DNA from: Caenimonas aquaedulcis
Lineage (GTDB): Bacteria > Pseudomonadota > Gammaproteobacteria > Burkholderiales > Burkholderiaceae_C
NCBI RefSeq assembly: GCF_015831345.1
Contig: NZ_JADWYS010000001.1
Span: 3,128,618 to 3,192,617, forward strand
DNA length: 64,000 nucleotides
Direction of reading: 5' to 3'
The notes under the pieces were generated by a model that saw only the letters and a program-made list of their open reading frames with translations, was not told the DNA's origin and made no database searches. Below, one piece after another: positions 1 through 8,221 of the stretch. Positions within the stretch are counted from its first letter, which is position 1. Each line of letters begins with the position of its first letter. The position numbers were made by a program, and so were the translations under genes.

Positions 1-312
1 CGTGACTACGCCACCCCGGCTGATATGTACTTCGGCGTGTTGACTCCGGACGGCCGTACCCTCTCGTGGCGGCCTGTGCCTGGCAATGTCGCGACTTTGC
101 AGGAAGGACTTTTTCCAGTGGTGCAGGCGACGACTGCCGAGGTAACGGATAGCTATTCGCTGCTGGGCGGATTTCCCCGCTTCCCACTTTCATCCTCGGA
201 CCCGACAGGCATCTACTCGGTCTTCGTTCTCGTAGTCCCCGCAGGCTCTGACCCAAGAAATGCGAGCCTTTGGACTGCGGCACAAATGTGGCCGGTCGTT
301 ATCACGAACTGA
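1..312 (+). CDS. C-terminal end of an unidentified protein (5' truncated)
   Basis: The reading frame is open from the first base, so the gene starts outside the window and only its last 103 codons are seen. The visible part is rich in beta-strand-like residues and contains phrases such as YFGVLTPDGRTLSW and GIYSVFVLVVPAG. This resembles the C-terminal beta-rich module at the end of many secreted or surface proteins of Comamonadaceae. I do not recognise a catalytic motif. A function cannot be assigned from this fragment. The 150 bases that follow hold no gene or clear terminator. Confidence 0.55.
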   Translation, partial: RDYATPADMYFGVLTPDGRTLSWRPVPGNVATLQEGLFPVVQATTAEVTDSYSLLGGFPRFPLSSSDPTGIYSVFVLVVPAGSDPRNASLWTAAQMWPVVITN

Positions 313-465
313 TTCGCGCGAACTGATCGAAGCGGCCGGACGCGCTCGCAATGTGGGACCGCAAGCTGGGTCAATGGTTGTCCGACAATCCTTCATTCAC
401 TCAGTGTCCATGACTGGAGCTCCGCCAAACCCGGGTACCATCGCTGCCCAACAGGGGAGGGCAGT

Positions 466-1569
466 ATGGCTTCTGGTCGATCGAGCACGCCAGCGCGCCA
501 GTGGATGGCGGCGATTTTCATGTCGGCCCTCGTAGCCGCCTGTGGCGGGGGCGATGAGCCCGGCCCGCGCGACGTGGCGACTAAAGCCGCTGCGCTGAAG
601 CCTTCCGCAACTGCCCTGCGGATCTCGCCTACTGCCGCCGCGGAACAGCTTTTGAATGTGGCGGAGGCAAGGTTCCCCTCCTATTTCCCGGGCCACCGGA
701 CGACCCTCAGCGCCAGTCCCTTCTCCTACCGCTACTACCCGCAGACCGGCACCTACCTGGGCGTCGTGACGATCGCCAACGCGTCGTTCCAACTGGGCCA
801 CGTCTATGTGGCCGGCGCAGGGCTGGGCACCCTGACCAACCCCACAGACATGGGCTCGCTGGAGAACTTCATCAAACCGCTGGAGTGCCCGGGTGGCACG
901 TTTCATACGCCACCCACGGTCAGCGGCACCGCGCTCTTGCCGGTGTGCAACAACGTTTACATCGATCCTTCCGTACCCACGGAGCAGTGGGCTGGGATCA
1001 TCGACGGCATCAACGTGGCCATTGGCATGAATACCGCTGTGTACGGCGCCCTGATGTCGACCATGCCGGATGTGATCGTGTGCGAGAGCGCAGCGTGCGG
1101 AGACTACTTCGCGGGCCCGAGCCGGCGCAATACGACGCTCTATCCCAACACCTACGCCGGCACATACGTGGCGCCTCGGCTGACCGTGGTGCTGACCTCG
1201 GCGACCTGGACGCAGAATCCCTATGTGCTGGCGCATGAGTTCTCGCACGTGGAGGTGTCCGTCCGGCTCAATGGGCAGCACGTCCCGGCCTGGTTCGATG
1301 AAGGCCTGGCCACCTACCTGGCCGGCGAGCCGATCTGCACCAACGTGACGGGCAAGGGCATCGCCGACCTGCGAACGCTCGACGACGAAGGCGACTGGGT
1401 CGCCTATACCGGCTCGGTGGACGCGTTCTTCAAGACCTACTGCCAGGCCGGCGCCGAGGTGGGCGCCTGGGTCCGCGCGCGAGACAGCGCCGCCATCGGC
1501 CAGCTGCTGCAGGCCGTGCGCCAGGGGCAGTCCTTTTCAACGCAGTACGGCGCGATGATGACCCAATGA
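466..1569 (+). CDS. putative lipoprotein zinc metallopeptidase (HExxH)
   Basis: A 367-residue protein with a lipoprotein signal: a hydrophobic stretch ends in the lipobox VAAC, giving a lipidated Cys26, so it should be anchored in an outer or inner membrane facing the periplasm or outside. Residues about 58-110 resemble a beta module common in Burkholderiales secreted proteins (AEARFPSYFPG, then YRYYPQTGTYLGV). The second half carries HEFSH at 257-261 and WFDEGLATYL at 276-285. This is the arrangement of gluzincin peptidases: two zinc histidines and catalytic Glu258 in HExxH, with the third ligand Glu279. Several cysteines flank the site and may form disulfides. The substrate is unknown. A T2S operon lies 10 kb downstream, but nothing in the sequence links the two. 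Confidence 0.7.
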   Translation: MASGRSSTPARQWMAAIFMSALVAACGGGDEPGPRDVATKAAALKPSATALRISPTAAAEQLLNVAEARFPSYFPGHRTTLSASPFSYRYYPQTGTYLGVVTIANASFQLGHVYVAGAGLGTLTNPTDMGSLENFIKPLECPGGTFHTPPTVSGTALLPVCNNVYIDPSVPTEQWAGIIDGINVAIGMNTAVYGALMSTMPDVIVCESAACGDYFAGPSRRNTTLYPNTYAGTYVAPRLTVVLTSATWTQNPYVLAHEFSHVEVSVRLNGQHVPAWFDEGLATYLAGEPICTNVTGKGIADLRTLDDEGDWVAYTGSVDAFFKTYCQAGAEVGAWVRARDSAAIGQLLQAVRQGQSFSTQYGAMMTQ

Positions 1570-1645
1570 TCCGGCGTCCCCGCGACGGTCGCAGAGCTTC
1601 TTGAGAAGGTTCTGCGCCGTGCGCGAAAGGAGATATCCCGGGCGA

Positions 1646-1996
1646 TCAATAAATCTTGCTGCAGCTCGCACTCACCGTGGTCATCTGCCCGCCCACCCGC
1701 AGCTGCGCAGTCCCGACCAGGTTCGTCCCCGAGATCGTCATGTTGAACGACCCGCCGCTATTGGTCGTTCCGCTGAAGGTCGATCCGACGACCTGGCCCA
1801 GGCCGTAGCCGTTCAGGTCCTGGTAGTCCTCGAGCGCCACCACGCCGAACGCAGCGCGTCCATCCGGATAGCCGACCACGGCGATCGCGCCGGTCTTGGG
1901 CCCGACGACGCATTGGTACGCGCCGTCGATCACTCCGCCTCCCGCGAAGCAGGCCAGGGGTGCTGCGAGCGCAGCGCTCAGAAGAAGTCGCTTCAT
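1646..1996 (-). CDS. small secreted protein of unknown function
   Basis: A 116-residue protein beginning MKRLLLSAALAAPLACFAGGG, a clear Sec signal peptide probably cut after CFA. The frame is open further upstream, but this start is preferred because AAAAGGAA sits about 6 bases ahead of it and the signal peptide begins there. The mature part is about 95 residues, rich in Gly, Ser and Thr, with one Cys near each end (YQCVVG and SASCSK) that may form a disulfide. It suggests a small beta-rich periplasmic or exported protein. I do not recognise the family. It is convergent with the metallopeptidase and divergent from the hybrid kinase gene. Confidence 0.6.
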   Translation of the reverse strand: MKRLLLSAALAAPLACFAGGGVIDGAYQCVVGPKTGAIAVVGYPDGRAAFGVVALEDYQDLNGYGLGQVVGSTFSGTTNSGGSFNMTISGTNLVGTAQLRVGGQMTTVSASCSKIY

Positions 1997-2156
1997 CATG
2001 TTCCTTTTGAAATTGCAGGAATTCAATTGGCGTGGATGAGCTGCGCACGGATGCGCTGCCCGGCGCGAGTTTAATGAGGCCCCGCGCGCCGCGGCACCCG
2101 CAGAATCCCGAATCAACCCCGTTTCGATCCGCACGGAGTGGCCTGCACAGGTACAG

Positions 2157-4082
2157 TTGAAGCGGAAATCGACCAGCTTTATTCCTCACGTGAGTTCCAC
2201 TTCGCATCTCAATCCCAACGATGAGGCAGAGCGCCTGCGCCTCTTCATCTCCCGAATTTCCGATTACGCGATCTACATGCTCAGCCCGGAGGGCGTCGTG
2301 GCGAGCTGGAACGCGGGCGCCGAGCGCTTCAAGGGCTACACGCCGGAAGAGATCATCGGCCAGCACTTCTCCCGCTTCTACAGCGAGGAAGACCGTGCGG
2401 CCGGCATCCCGGCCAAAGCGCTCAAGCAGGCCCGCGAGCAGGGCAAGTTCGAGGCCGAAGGCTGGCGGATGCGCAAGGACGGCACGCGGTTCTGGGCGCA
2501 CGTCGTCATCGACCCCATCATCGATGAATCCGGCGAACTGGTCGGCTTCGCCAAGATCACGCGCGACGTCACCGACAAGCGCGTCGCCCAGGAGGCGCTT
2601 CGCGAAAGCGAGGAGCGCTTCCGGATGCTGGTGCAGGGCGTCACCGATTACGCCATCTACATGCTGTCGCCCACGGGCGTGGTCACCAACTGGAATGCGG
2701 GTGCGCGCCGCATCAAGGGCTTCGACGACGGGGAGGTCATCGGCAGCCACTTCTCGCGCTTCTACACCGACGAGGACCGCGAGAAGGGCACGCCGGCCCG
2801 CGCACTGGCCGAAGCAACGGCGAACGGCCGCTTCGAGGCCGAAGGCTGGCGCGTGCGCAAGGACGGTACGCGGTTCTGGGCGCACGTGGTGATCGATTCG
2901 ATCCGCACGGAGTCCGGCGAGCTGGCCGGATTCGCGAAGATCACGCGCGACATCACCGAGCGGCGCCTGGCCGCGCAGGAGCTCGAGAAGGCGCGCGAGG
3001 CGATGTTCCAGTCCCAAAAGCTCGAGGCGATCGGCAAGCTCACGGGCGGCGTCGCGCACGACTTCAACAACCTGCTCAGCGTGATCACCAATGGGCTGGA
3101 CCTGCTGCGCAACTCCGTGAAGGACTCGGGCGCCGTCAATCTCATCAACAGCATGGAAAAAGCCGCGCTGCGCGGCGCTTCGCTCACCAATCAATTGCTC
3201 ACCTTCGCGCGCCAGCAGCCGGTGTCGCCGGAGCCGCGCCAGCTCAATCGCGTGATCACCGCTTTCGAATCGGTGCTGCGGCGCGCGACGAGGAGCTCGA
3301 TCAAGTTCGAGCTGGAACTGACGGAATCGCTGCCCACGGTGATGATCGACGTCGCGCTGTTCGAAACCGCGTTGCTGAACCTCGTCGTCAACGCCAACGA
3401 CGCCACGCTGGACGGCGGGAGCATCCGCGTCGCCACGCAGGTGGACACGCTGGGGGAGGGCGAAGTCGGGAACCTGCCGCAAGGCTCGTACGTCGTGATG
3501 TCGGTGCAGGACACGGGCTCCGGGATGCCCGCGGAAGTCGTCGCGCGCGCGGTGGAACCGTTCTTCACCACCAAGCCCGTAGGCAAGGGAACGGGGCTGG
3601 GCCTGAGCCAGGTCTACGGGATGGTGCAGCAATGCGGCGGCGACATGAAGATCACCTCGCACGTCGCGCAGGGCACGACGATCTCGCTGTACTTCCCGAT
3701 CTCGGATGAAGACCCGGTGCAGGAATCGCTGCCGCCGCCGAGCGACAAGGTGCTGATCGTGGACGACCAGCCCGACGTGCTGGAGATGGCCAGCGAGATT
3801 TTCCGCTCGCTGGGCTTCCATGTGATCACCGCCACGTCGGGGCGCCAGGCCCTCGAGATCCTCGCGCGCACGCACGACATCCACTTCCTCTTCAGCGACG
3901 TCGTGATGCCGGGCCTGAGCGGCATCGAGCTCGGTCTGAAGGCGCAGGAGATCTCGCCCAAGACCAAGGTGCTGCTCGCCTCCGGCTATGCGGCGCCGGC
4001 GGGAAGCATGAAGGGTTTCGAGTTCGTCGCGAAGCCCTACCGCATCGCGGACATCCTCAAGAAGCTGCGCCTGCTGGCTTGA
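2157..4082 (+). CDS. hybrid sensor histidine kinase, PAS-PAS-HisKA-HATPase-REC
   Basis: A 641-residue cytoplasmic hybrid kinase with no membrane segment. Domains in order: PAS 1 (about 30-150), PAS 2 (about 158-278), dimerisation/phosphoacceptor domain with AHDFNNLL and His301, HATPase (about 345-520; N box NLVVNANDA, then GTGLGLSQVYG), and a C-terminal receiver (about 530-641) with Asp581 in FSDVVMPG. Phosphate probably passes from His301 to Asp581. The two PAS domains are strikingly alike, as if duplicated in tandem. The start is the TTG at 2157, with only a weak AGG ahead of it; a GTG about ten codons in is possible. No cognate output regulator is adjacent, so its partner is unknown. Confidence 0.88.
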   Translation: MKRKSTSFIPHVSSTSHLNPNDEAERLRLFISRISDYAIYMLSPEGVVASWNAGAERFKGYTPEEIIGQHFSRFYSEEDRAAGIPAKALKQAREQGKFEAEGWRMRKDGTRFWAHVVIDPIIDESGELVGFAKITRDVTDKRVAQEALRESEERFRMLVQGVTDYAIYMLSPTGVVTNWNAGARRIKGFDDGEVIGSHFSRFYTDEDREKGTPARALAEATANGRFEAEGWRVRKDGTRFWAHVVIDSIRTESGELAGFAKITRDITERRLAAQELEKAREAMFQSQKLEAIGKLTGGVAHDFNNLLSVITNGLDLLRNSVKDSGAVNLINSMEKAALRGASLTNQLLTFARQQPVSPEPRQLNRVITAFESVLRRATRSSIKFELELTESLPTVMIDVALFETALLNLVVNANDATLDGGSIRVATQVDTLGEGEVGNLPQGSYVVMSVQDTGSGMPAEVVARAVEPFFTTKPVGKGTGLGLSQVYGMVQQCGGDMKITSHVAQGTTISLYFPISDEDPVQESLPPPSDKVLIVDDQPDVLEMASEIFRSLGFHVITATSGRQALEILARTHDIHFLFSDVVMPGLSGIELGLKAQEISPKTKVLLASGYAAPAGSMKGFEFVAKPYRIADILKKLRLLA

Positions 4083-4138
4083 CGCGGGGCCTTCGCGTTC
4101 TGCAGGGCGCACCGCTGGATTTCCCAGCGGGCGCGACC

Positions 4139-4154
4139 TATGATAGCGCTAGCA
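4139..4154. promoter_or_regulatory. LacI-type palindromic operator overlapping a -10 box
   Basis: The sequence TGATAGCGCTAGCA (4141-4154) is one base short of the perfect palindrome TGATAGCGCTATCA with a central CpG, the usual form of LacI-family operators. A good -10 box, TATGAT at 4139-4144, overlaps it, so binding would block initiation about 30 bases upstream of the aldehyde dehydrogenase start. The same 10-base core recurs at 5701. The regulator is not in the window; assignment to the LacI family is inference from symmetry. Confidence 0.5.
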
Positions 4155-4173
4155 CAACCTCCCGGCAGCCCGC

Positions 4174-5622
4174 ATGGAAACATCAACCACCTACCCCCGC
4201 GTCGCGATGCTCATCCACGGCGAATGGCAGCACGCCGGGCGCGAAACCATCGAGGTCGTGAATCCGGCGGACGAGTCGGTGATCGGCCACGTGCCGGTGG
4301 CGACGGCGGCCGATCTCGACGCCGCCTTGTCGGCTGCGGAGCGCGGTTTCGCCGTCTGGCGCGCGACCGCTCCCGCCGACCGCGCCGCGGTGATGCTCAA
4401 GGCGGCGGCCCTGCTGCGCGAGCGGGTCGAGACGCTCGCGCCGCGCATCACCATGGAGCTGGGCAAGACGCTGGACGAGGCGCGCTACGAAGTCCTGCGC
4501 GCCGCCGACATCCTCACCTGGGACGCCGGCGAGGCGATGCGCGCTTACGGCCGCATCATCCCGTCGCGCCCGGGCTGGCGGCACATGGTGCTGCGCCAGC
4601 CCATCGGCGTCGTCGCGGCCTTCACGCCGTGGAACGCGCCCATCGGCTCGCCCGCGCGCAAAGTCAGCGCGGCGCTGGCCGCCGGGTGCGCGATGGTGAT
4701 CAAGCCCGCGGAGGAGACGCCGGCCAGCGCATGCGCTTTGGCGGAATGCCTCATGGACGCGGGCCTGCCGCCCGGCGTGCTCAACATCGTGTTCGGCCGG
4801 CCCGCGGAGATCTCGCGTCACCTGATCTCCTCGCCGATCGTGCGGCTCGTCACCTTCACCGGCTCGGTGGCGATCGGCAAGCAGCTCACGCAGCTCGCGG
4901 GACAGCACATGAAGGCGACGCTGATGGAGCTGGGCGGCCACGCGGCGGTGATCGTCTGCGGCGACGCGGACCCGAAGGCCGTCGCGCGCCTGGCCGTCAC
5001 GGCCAAGTTCCGCATGGGCGGCCAGGTGTGCGTGTCGCCCACGCGCTTCCTCGTGCAGAAGAACATCTACGGCGCGTTCGTCGATGCCTTCGCGGGCGGC
5101 GCGTCCGCGTTGCGCGTGGGCCCCGGCCTGGAGCAGGGCTCGCAGATGGGATCGCTCGTGAACGGGCGCCGGCTGAAGGCCATGCAGGATCTCGTCGGCA
5201 ACGCTGTGAGCTGCGGCGCGCGCGTGGCGGCAGGCGGCAAGCGCGTCGGCGACCGCGGCTTCTTCTTCCAGCCGACGGTGCTCGCTGACGTGCCCCCAAA
5301 CGCCGACGCGCTGACGCAGGAACCCTTTGGCCCGCTGGCGCTGGTGATGCCCTTCGACGACCTGGCCGACGCGCTGCGCACCGCGAACCAGCTTGACGTG
5401 GGACTCGCGGGCTACGCCTTCACGAATTCACTGGCCAACACCGACCGCATCGCCAACGAGCTGGAGAGCGGGCTGCTGTCGATCAACCACTTCGGCGCCG
5501 CGGCTCCTGAAATGCCTTTCGGCGGCGTCAAGGACAGCGGCTTCGGGCGGGAGGGCGGCGCGGAGAGCCTGGACGCGTACACCATCACCAAGATGGTGTC
5601 GGTGCGCGCTTCGGTCGAGTGA
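4174..5622 (+). CDS. NAD(P)-dependent aldehyde dehydrogenase
   Basis: A 482-residue member of the aldehyde dehydrogenase superfamily, full length. It should oxidise an aldehyde to the acid with NAD or NADP in the cytoplasm. Visible motifs are FTPWNAPIG and KPAEETP (cofactor binding), FTGSVAIGK, the general-base motif MELGG with Glu252, and the nucleophile in GGQVCVS at Cys286. The nearest well-known relatives are succinate-semialdehyde and aromatic-aldehyde dehydrogenases, but substrate cannot be read from sequence. It leads a cluster with an SCP2-like protein, a hydrolase and a Liv-type uptake system, which suggests a catabolic role for an imported organic acid or ester. A palindromic operator lies just upstream. 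Confidence 0.88.
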   Translation: METSTTYPRVAMLIHGEWQHAGRETIEVVNPADESVIGHVPVATAADLDAALSAAERGFAVWRATAPADRAAVMLKAAALLRERVETLAPRITMELGKTLDEARYEVLRAADILTWDAGEAMRAYGRIIPSRPGWRHMVLRQPIGVVAAFTPWNAPIGSPARKVSAALAAGCAMVIKPAEETPASACALAECLMDAGLPPGVLNIVFGRPAEISRHLISSPIVRLVTFTGSVAIGKQLTQLAGQHMKATLMELGGHAAVIVCGDADPKAVARLAVTAKFRMGGQVCVSPTRFLVQKNIYGAFVDAFAGGASALRVGPGLEQGSQMGSLVNGRRLKAMQDLVGNAVSCGARVAAGGKRVGDRGFFFQPTVLADVPPNADALTQEPFGPLALVMPFDDLADALRTANQLDVGLAGYAFTNSLANTDRIANELESGLLSINHFGAAAPEMPFGGVKDSGFGREGGAESLDAYTITKMVSVRASVE

Positions 5623-5673
5623 AGCGAAGCTGAAAACACAATTCGAGCGGGACGATTCCGAGGGTAATTTCCG

Positions 5674-6084
5674 ATGACGACCCTTCCGGCACGAATCGAA
5701 GATAGCGCTATCATGCGCACCGACCTCCAACCCATCCTGGCCCGGCACCCGGGCCTGCTGCGCCGGATGCGCTTCGTGCAGTTGCGCTTCGAGTTGCGCT
5801 CGTCGGACGAGCGGCTGCGCGTGGACGTCTCGGATGAACGCGTGGCGGCCACCGTCGTTCCTGCAGGCGTCGACATCCCCGCGAGCGAGTTCGTGCTGCA
5901 GGCACCCGAGGCTGCGTGGAGGGAGTTCAGCAAGCCGCTGCCCGCGCCCGGCTACAACGACATCCTCGCGTTGCTCGAGGCGGGCCACGCGCGCTTCACC
6001 GGCCAGGGCCTCGGCTTCTACCGCAACCTGTTCCTCGTCAAGGCCATCGTGTCGGCCGTGTTCCGCGGAGATGCGAGATGGTGA
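5674..6084 (+). CDS. small SCP2-like protein
   Basis: A 136-residue protein without signal peptide or membrane segment. The C-terminal half (LPAPGYNDILALLEAGHARFTGQGLGF) has the Pro-Gly-Tyr turn and final amphipathic helices seen in SCP2-like sterol-carrier-fold proteins, which often accompany hydrolases; this match is tentative. The start used is the ATG at 5674, with GAGGG about 9 bases upstream. An in-frame ATG at 5713 directly follows a 12-base palindrome and is an alternative that would give 123 residues. The end overlaps the next gene by 7 bases, so the two are probably translationally coupled. Confidence 0.6.
   Translation: MTTLPARIEDSAIMRTDLQPILARHPGLLRRMRFVQLRFELRSSDERLRVDVSDERVAATVVPAGVDIPASEFVLQAPEAAWREFSKPLPAPGYNDILALLEAGHARFTGQGLGFYRNLFLVKAIVSAVFRGDARW
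5701..5712. promoter_or_regulatory. perfect 12-bp palindrome GATAGCGCTATC
   Basis: A perfect palindrome with central CpG, sharing GATAGCGCTA with the operator at 4142. It lies within the first codons of the SCP2-like gene if that gene starts at 5674, or directly before its alternative start at 5713. Two copies bracketing the aldehyde dehydrogenase suggest one LacI-type regulator controls both parts of the cluster. Confidence 0.5.
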
Positions 6085-6959
6085 AGCCCGAACCCGTCGT
6101 CGGCCGCTACTGGCACCTGGACATCCAGGGTCGCGAGCATCGCGTGTATGTCGAGGAAGCGGGCGAGGGCATTCCGCTGGTTTGCCTGCACACCGCGGGT
6201 GCGGACGGGCGGCAGTACCGCCACCTGCTCAACGATGCGGAAGTCACCCGCCGATTCCGCGTGATCGCTTTCGACTTGCCGTGGCACGGCAAGTCCTCGC
6301 CGCCCGAGGGCTTCCACGACGAGCAATACCTGCTCACGCCCGAGCTGTACGTCGCGAGCGTCATGGCCGTGGTGCGCGGCATGGGTCTCGTCAAACCGGT
6401 GGTGATGGGCTGCTCGATCGGCGGGCGCGCGGTGCTGCACCTGCTGCTGAAGCATCCCGACGAATTCGGCGCCGCGATCGGCCTGCAATCGAGCCGCACC
6501 ATCGTCGGGGTGATGAGCCAGGTCCAGCGCGACACCGCGTACATGGATCGCAACGACGTGCACGCCGGCGACGCGGTGGCCGCACTCGTGAGCGGCATCA
6601 TGGCGCCGCAGAGCCCGCCGGCCGAGCGGTGGGAAACCCTGTGGCACTACATGCAAGGCGGCCCCGGCGTGATGCAGGGCGACACCTACTACTACAAGGA
6701 GTCGGGGCACCTGCGCGACGAAGACCTCGCGCGCATCGACACGAAGCGAACGCCGCTCTACCTGCTCACGGGCGAGTACGACTACGGCGCGACGCCCGCG
6801 CATGGCGAGGAGGTGGCGCGCCTGGTGCCGGGCGCGAAGTTCCAGGTGATGAAGGACATCGGCCACTTTCCCCCGTCCGAAAACTACGCCGCGCTGCGGC
6901 CCTGCCTGCTGCCGGTGCTGGACGAGTTGCACACGCACATCAAAGAGAGACAAACATGA
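6078..6959 (+). CDS. alpha/beta hydrolase
   Basis: A 293-residue alpha/beta-hydrolase fold protein, cytoplasmic. The catalytic triad is visible: nucleophile Ser113 in the elbow GCSIGG, acid Asp235 in GEYDYG, and His263 in IGHFP; the oxyanion region is LHTAGADG. It should hydrolyse an ester, lactone or carbon-carbon bond; meta-cleavage-type hydrolases have the same outline. The ATG at 6078 is chosen because GGAG lies 7 bases upstream, although the frame is open further back. It overlaps the SCP2-like gene by 7 bases and the next gene by ATGA, so it is part of one translational unit with the uptake genes. Its substrate is probably the imported compound or a derivative. Confidence 0.85.
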   Translation: MVKPEPVVGRYWHLDIQGREHRVYVEEAGEGIPLVCLHTAGADGRQYRHLLNDAEVTRRFRVIAFDLPWHGKSSPPEGFHDEQYLLTPELYVASVMAVVRGMGLVKPVVMGCSIGGRAVLHLLLKHPDEFGAAIGLQSSRTIVGVMSQVQRDTAYMDRNDVHAGDAVAALVSGIMAPQSPPAERWETLWHYMQGGPGVMQGDTYYYKESGHLRDEDLARIDTKRTPLYLLTGEYDYGATPAHGEEVARLVPGAKFQVMKDIGHFPPSENYAALRPCLLPVLDELHTHIKERQT

Positions 6960-8194
6960 AACACACGCTTCGCCTCACCGCCCTGGCCCTCGGCCTGCTC
7001 GCATCCTCCGCCGCGATGGCCGACAAGGTGCGCATCGCCGTCATCGACCCGGCGTCGGGCCCCTTCGCGGCCGTCGCCGGCAACTGGTTCAAGACGCTGC
7101 AGCACGCCGCGGAAACCGCCAACGCGCAGAAGCTCGCGGGCGAGCACACGATCGAAGTCACCGCCTTCGACAACAAGGGCAGCGTGCAGGAGTCGCTGAT
7201 CCTCTTGCGCACGGCCATCGACCAGGGCTTTCGCTACATCGCGCAGGGCGGCAGCTCCGGCGTGGGCGCCGCGATCATCGATGCGGTCGCCAAGCACAAC
7301 GAGCGCAACCCCGGCAAGGAAGTCATCTATCTCGACACGCTCAACGCCGACCCGGAACTCACCAACGCGAAGTGCAACTTCTGGCACTTCCGCTTCTCGC
7401 CGAACTCCGACATGCTCACCGAGGCATTGACGACCGAAATGGCGCGCAACAAGGCCGTTCGCAAGGTCTACCTGCTGAACCAGAACTACGCGTTCGGCCA
7501 GGCGGTATCGCGTTCGACCAAGGACCTGCTCAAGCGCAAGCGGCCCGACCTGCAGATCGTCGGCGACGACCTGATCGCGCTCGGCCAGGTGAAGGACTTC
7601 TCGCCCTACATCGCGAAGATCAAGGCGTCGGGCGCGGACACCGTGAGCACCAGCAACTGGGGTCCGGACCTGACCCTGCTCCTCAAGGCCGCGACGGATG
7701 GCGACCTTAAGGTCAACTTCTACACCTACTTCGCCAACACCTTCGGCGTGCCGCTCGCCATCACGCCCGCGAGCGCCGGCGTGCTGAAGAACGTCATCGG
7801 ATTCAGCCCGAACAACACGGGATTTCCCGGCGGTGATTTCGTGGCGAGCTTCAAGAAGCGCTACAACGAAGACGTGATCCTGCTCGGCAACCACACCACC
7901 ATCGTGATGCTCGCCGAAGCGATCAAGCGCGCGAACTCGATCGAGCCGATCAAGGTGGCCTATGCGCTCGAAGGCATGAAGCCCAGGATCCTGAGCGGCG
8001 AGGCGGAGATGCGCGCGACCGACCACCAGTTGCAGGCGCCGCTCTTCGTCACCACCTGGGCCAAGGTGAACGGCAAGGACGTGCGCTTCGACCAGAACGA
8101 CATGGGCTACGGCTGGAAGGTGGAGCAGAAGATCGACGCCTACGTCGCGTCGCAGCCCACGTCCTGCCAGATGCAGCGGCCACCGCGTCCCTGA
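6956..8194 (+). CDS. ABC transporter substrate-binding protein, branched-chain amino acid (LivJ) type
   Basis: A 412-residue periplasmic binding protein with Sec signal peptide (MKHTLRLTALALGLLASSAAMA, mature from DKVRIAVID). The fold is the type I periplasmic binding protein of the Liv/HAAT family: N-terminal IDPASGPFAAVAGNW, then a ligand-pocket segment with QGGSSGVGAA. In soil beta-proteobacteria this family binds aromatic acids, amides and other organic acids as often as amino acids, so the ligand is open. The start overlaps the hydrolase stop as ATGA. The next two genes supply the matching permeases. Confidence 0.87.
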   Translation: MKHTLRLTALALGLLASSAAMADKVRIAVIDPASGPFAAVAGNWFKTLQHAAETANAQKLAGEHTIEVTAFDNKGSVQESLILLRTAIDQGFRYIAQGGSSGVGAAIIDAVAKHNERNPGKEVIYLDTLNADPELTNAKCNFWHFRFSPNSDMLTEALTTEMARNKAVRKVYLLNQNYAFGQAVSRSTKDLLKRKRPDLQIVGDDLIALGQVKDFSPYIAKIKASGADTVSTSNWGPDLTLLLKAATDGDLKVNFYTYFANTFGVPLAITPASAGVLKNVIGFSPNNTGFPGGDFVASFKKRYNEDVILLGNHTTIVMLAEAIKRANSIEPIKVAYALEGMKPRILSGEAEMRATDHQLQAPLFVTTWAKVNGKDVRFDQNDMGYGWKVEQKIDAYVASQPTSCQMQRPPRP

Positions 8195-8221
8195 CAGGGC
8201 GCCGCCCCCGCTCCCGCGCCC

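Noticed and set aside
1758..4112. A very long open frame antisense to the hybrid kinase, and many similar long antisense frames (for example over gspE/gspD and the transporter genes)
   Set aside because: High GC makes stop codons rare in shadow frames. The translations are Arg/His/Ala-rich with no motif, while the opposite strand encodes clear families.
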